Source: Ruminococcus sp. CAG:403
GTDB taxonomy: Bacteria > Bacillota > Clostridia > Oscillospirales > Ruminococcaceae
Assembly (NCBI GenBank): GCA_000437255.1
Contig: FR899103.1
Coordinates: 54,453-61,719 of the forward strand
Length of the DNA stretch: 7,267 bases
Direction: 5' to 3'
Shown here piece after piece: positions 5,772-7,267 of the stretch (position 1 is its first letter; every line of letters starts with the position of its first letter). A program made the position numbers and the translations under genes. The notes below the pieces were generated by a model, which did no database searches, had not been told where the DNA came from, and saw only the letters and a program-made list of their open reading frames with translations.

Positions 5772-6848
5772 ATGCAAACACGTCTGGAACAACTCATGCA
5801 GAAGCTGCCGGCTTCGATCGACTGCGCAATCATTACATCCGATGTCAATCGGCGGTATTTTACAGGGATGCGTTCCTCAGCAGGAACGGTTCTGGCATTT
5901 CGGGATGCTGCTTATCTGATAATTGATTTTCGATATATTGAGAAGGCGCGTGCTTGTGTCAAGGATTGTCAGGTGATGGAGCAGTCTAATTTGTATCAAC
6001 AGATTGCTACACTGCTGGAGCAGCATCAGGCAAAGCGTATGGCAGTAGAAGCAGAAACCATGACCATTCAGGCGTTTGCTTCTTTGAAGCAGCAAGTCGG
6101 CAATTTGGTAGAACTGGATTGTTCCGATGTGCTCAGTGATGCCATTTCTCACTGTCGCCGCATCAAAAGTGAGCAGGAGCTGCAAAAGATGCGGGCTGCA
6201 CAGCAGTTGGCGGAAACAGCGTTGGAACAAGTGCTGCAGTGGCTGCACCCCGGCGTAACAGAACGGGACATTCAATTGAAATTGGACTTTGCGATGCTGC
6301 AATTGGGAGCAGAGGATCTTTCGTTCCCGACCATTGCACTGACCGGAACAAAAACTTCCATGCCGCATGGTGTGCCGGAAGAATCCGTAGTGGTACAGCC
6401 GGGCAGCTTTGTACTAATGGACTTTGGCGCAGTGGTAGATGGCTATCACAGTGATATGACTCGTACTGTTTGTGTTGGCACTCCGACAGAAACCATGCGG
6501 CAGGTATACAACGTGGTACTGAAAGCGCAAAAGGCAGCTTTGCAGGCCGTTCATGCCGGCATAACTGGAAAGGAACTGGATGCAGTGGCTCGAACTATTC
6601 TGACAGATGCTGGGTATGGTGCACAGTTCGGACATGCATTGGGGCACAGCGTTGGTCTAGAAATTCATGAGCAGCCCAATGCTTCGCCTTCTTCGCAGGC
6701 AGTCTTTCAGGATGGCACCATCATTACGGTGGAACCGGGTGTTTACTTGCCGGGACAGTTCGGTGTTCGAATTGAAGATTTTGTCGTTGTGCGGGAATCG
6801 GGCTGCGAGAATCTGACAAAAGCACCGAAGGAATTGATTTGTCTTTAA
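5772..6848 (+). CDS. M24B family Xaa-Pro peptidase (PepP/YqhT-like)
   Basis: This cytoplasmic metallopeptidase of 358 residues probably removes N-terminal residues preceding proline, or splits Xaa-Pro dipeptides. The N-terminal creatinase-like domain (about 1-125) has the N-R-R-Y-F-T-G signature near 26-32. The pita-bread catalytic domain (about 135-350) has all five predicted metal ligands: D217 (LMDFG), D228 (HSDMTRT), H292 (GHSVGL), E321 (TVEPGVY) and E335 (RIEDF). Likely substrate histidines are H199 (MPHG), H288 and H299 (IHE). The length is typical of the roughly 355-residue Firmicutes YqhT/PapA group and shorter than E. coli PepP. ATG 5772 follows AAAGGA (5756-5761) at ten bases. The gene ends the yqeG-aroQ-peptidase run; no clear terminator follows. 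Aminopeptidase P versus prolidase cannot be decided from the sequence, so no symbol is given. Confidence 0.94.
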   Translation: MQTRLEQLMQKLPASIDCAIITSDVNRRYFTGMRSSAGTVLAFRDAAYLIIDFRYIEKARACVKDCQVMEQSNLYQQIATLLEQHQAKRMAVEAETMTIQAFASLKQQVGNLVELDCSDVLSDAISHCRRIKSEQELQKMRAAQQLAETALEQVLQWLHPGVTERDIQLKLDFAMLQLGAEDLSFPTIALTGTKTSMPHGVPEESVVVQPGSFVLMDFGAVVDGYHSDMTRTVCVGTPTETMRQVYNVVLKAQKAALQAVHAGITGKELDAVARTILTDAGYGAQFGHALGHSVGLEIHEQPNASPSSQAVFQDGTIITVEPGVYLPGQFGVRIEDFVVVRESGCENLTKAPKELICL

Positions 6849-6854
6849 AATCAG

Positions 6855-6882
6855 TCGAAAAAATGCGATTTTTCGAAAAAAA
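6855..6882 (+). promoter_or_regulatory. A-tract region upstream of efp promoter (UP-element-like)
   Basis: Directly before the TTGACA box lie A6 (6858-6863), T5 (6869-6873) and A7 (6876-6882), with centres about 8-11 bases apart. The region also forms an inverted repeat, TCGAAAAA (6855-6862) with TTTTTCGA (6869-6876). It covers about -62 to -35 from the first predicted start, where RNA polymerase alpha subunits contact A-tracts. The inverted repeat is followed by As, not Ts, so it does not look like a terminator for the peptidase gene. Confidence 0.5.
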
Positions 6883-6924
6883 TTGACAACAGGTCTTGCA
6901 AACTTATAAAATTTGTAGTATAAT
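6883..6924 (+). promoter_or_regulatory. Two overlapping sigma-A promoters of efp
   Basis: Promoter 1 is TTGACA (6883-6888), 16 bases, TATAAA (6905-6910), with a start near 6917. Promoter 2 is TTGCAA (6896-6901), 17 bases, TATAAT (6919-6924), with a start near 6931. The first has the better -35, the second the better -10. Either gives a short leader of about 60-75 bases, in which I see no riboswitch, only a small ATTCT/AGAAT repeat (6942-6953). Confidence 0.8.
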
Positions 6925-6993
6925 AAAAGCACTATATGCTGATTCTAAAGAATAGCGTAACAAGAATACAGCGAAATAACGGAGGTTTATTAT

Positions 6994-7267
6994 ATGATTT
7001 CAGCAGGCGATTTCAGAAATGGCGTAACATTTGAAATGGATGGCAACGTGGTACAGGTCATTGAATTCCAGCACGTAAAGCCGGGTAAGGGTGCAGCATT
7101 TGTTCGTACCAAGTATAAGAATGTCATCACCGGTGCTGTGGTAGAACGTTCTTTCAACCCGACTGATAAGTATCCGACTGCATATATTGAAAGAAAAGAC
7201 ATGCAGTATCTGTACAGCGATGGCGATCTGTATTACTTTATGGATATGGAAACGTACGAACAGCAGC
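6994..7267 (+). CDS. efp: Elongation factor P, 3'-truncated by the window
   Basis: EF-P binds between the P and E sites of stalled ribosomes and promotes peptide bond formation at polyproline stretches. The first 91 residues of about 185 are visible: the KOW-like domain I with MISAGDFRNG, then VKPGKGAAFVR, whose loop-tip Lys is K32 (the modified position in bacterial EF-P), then N-x-x-T-G, and the start of OB domain II (ERKDMQYLYSDGDLYYFMD). GGAGG at 6981-6985 is eight bases before ATG 6994. The PGKGAAF loop has Lys at the tip, as in Bacillus and E. coli, not Arg. It lies 145 bases after the peptidase gene with its own promoters. The peptidase-efp neighbourhood links two proline-related functions, as in B. 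subtilis. Confidence 0.97.
   Translation, partial: MISAGDFRNGVTFEMDGNVVQVIEFQHVKPGKGAAFVRTKYKNVITGAVVERSFNPTDKYPTAYIERKDMQYLYSDGDLYYFMDMETYEQQ

Noticed and set aside
5437..5919. A 160-codon + strand frame overlapping aroQ and the peptidase gene
   Set aside because: It covers the 3' part of one real gene and the start of another in a different frame, and has no ribosome site or domain.
5877..6368. A 163-codon - strand frame opposite the Xaa-Pro peptidase gene
   Set aside because: It is a shadow of a well-supported gene; its product is Cys/Leu/Gln-rich with no recognisable domain.
6855..6876. Intrinsic terminator after the peptidase gene
   Set aside because: The stem is almost all A-T and is followed on the + strand by As rather than Ts; an UP-like promoter region fits better.

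Overview
The window looks like a chromosomal housekeeping segment from a Gram-positive anaerobe of the class Clostridia, probably Oscillospirales-like (genus not resolvable by eye). The reasons are strong Shine-Dalgarno sites, perfect-consensus sigma-A promoters, a clostridial-type leucyl-tRNA synthetase, a short bacterial S21, and two gene orders familiar from Firmicutes: LCP protein - rsfS - leuS, and aroQ - Xaa-Pro peptidase - efp. All genes lie on the + strand. I see no mobile element, CRISPR array, tRNA or rRNA.

Layout. Block 1 (1-4246) is a tight run: the 3' part of an LCP-family cell-wall ligase gene, rsfS (ribosome silencing factor), a 108-residue four-helix membrane protein that I do not recognise, and leuS. 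The 80 bases before leuS hold two small hairpins and no T-box. Block 2 (4247-4696) is a self-contained rpsU unit: a perfect TTGACA-17-TATAAT promoter, an unusually long (about 158 nt) structured leader, rpsU with a GTG start (57 aa), and a strong intrinsic terminator. Block 3 (4697-6848) is a likely operon of a YqeG-family HAD phosphatase, aroQ (type II dehydroquinase) and an M24B Xaa-Pro peptidase, with gaps of 6 and 18 bases. Block 4 (6849-7267) is a separate unit for efp, with an A-tract UP-like region, two overlapping promoters and the first 91 codons of elongation factor P.

Most genes serve translation: RsfS (subunit joining control), LeuRS (tRNA charging), S21 (30S subunit) and EF-P (polyproline stalling). 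They sit beside wall assembly (LCP), the shikimate pathway (AroQ) and proline-peptide turnover.

The best candidate for something undescribed is the rpsU leader. It folds into three successive hairpins. The last pairs CCUC with the GAGG core of the Shine-Dalgarno site, and a competing seven-pair helix could open it. An in-frame ATG-TAA start-stop sits between the Shine-Dalgarno and the GTG start. I do not recognise it as a known riboswitch or ribosomal-protein leader. This is a reading by eye; covariation across relatives is the decisive test.
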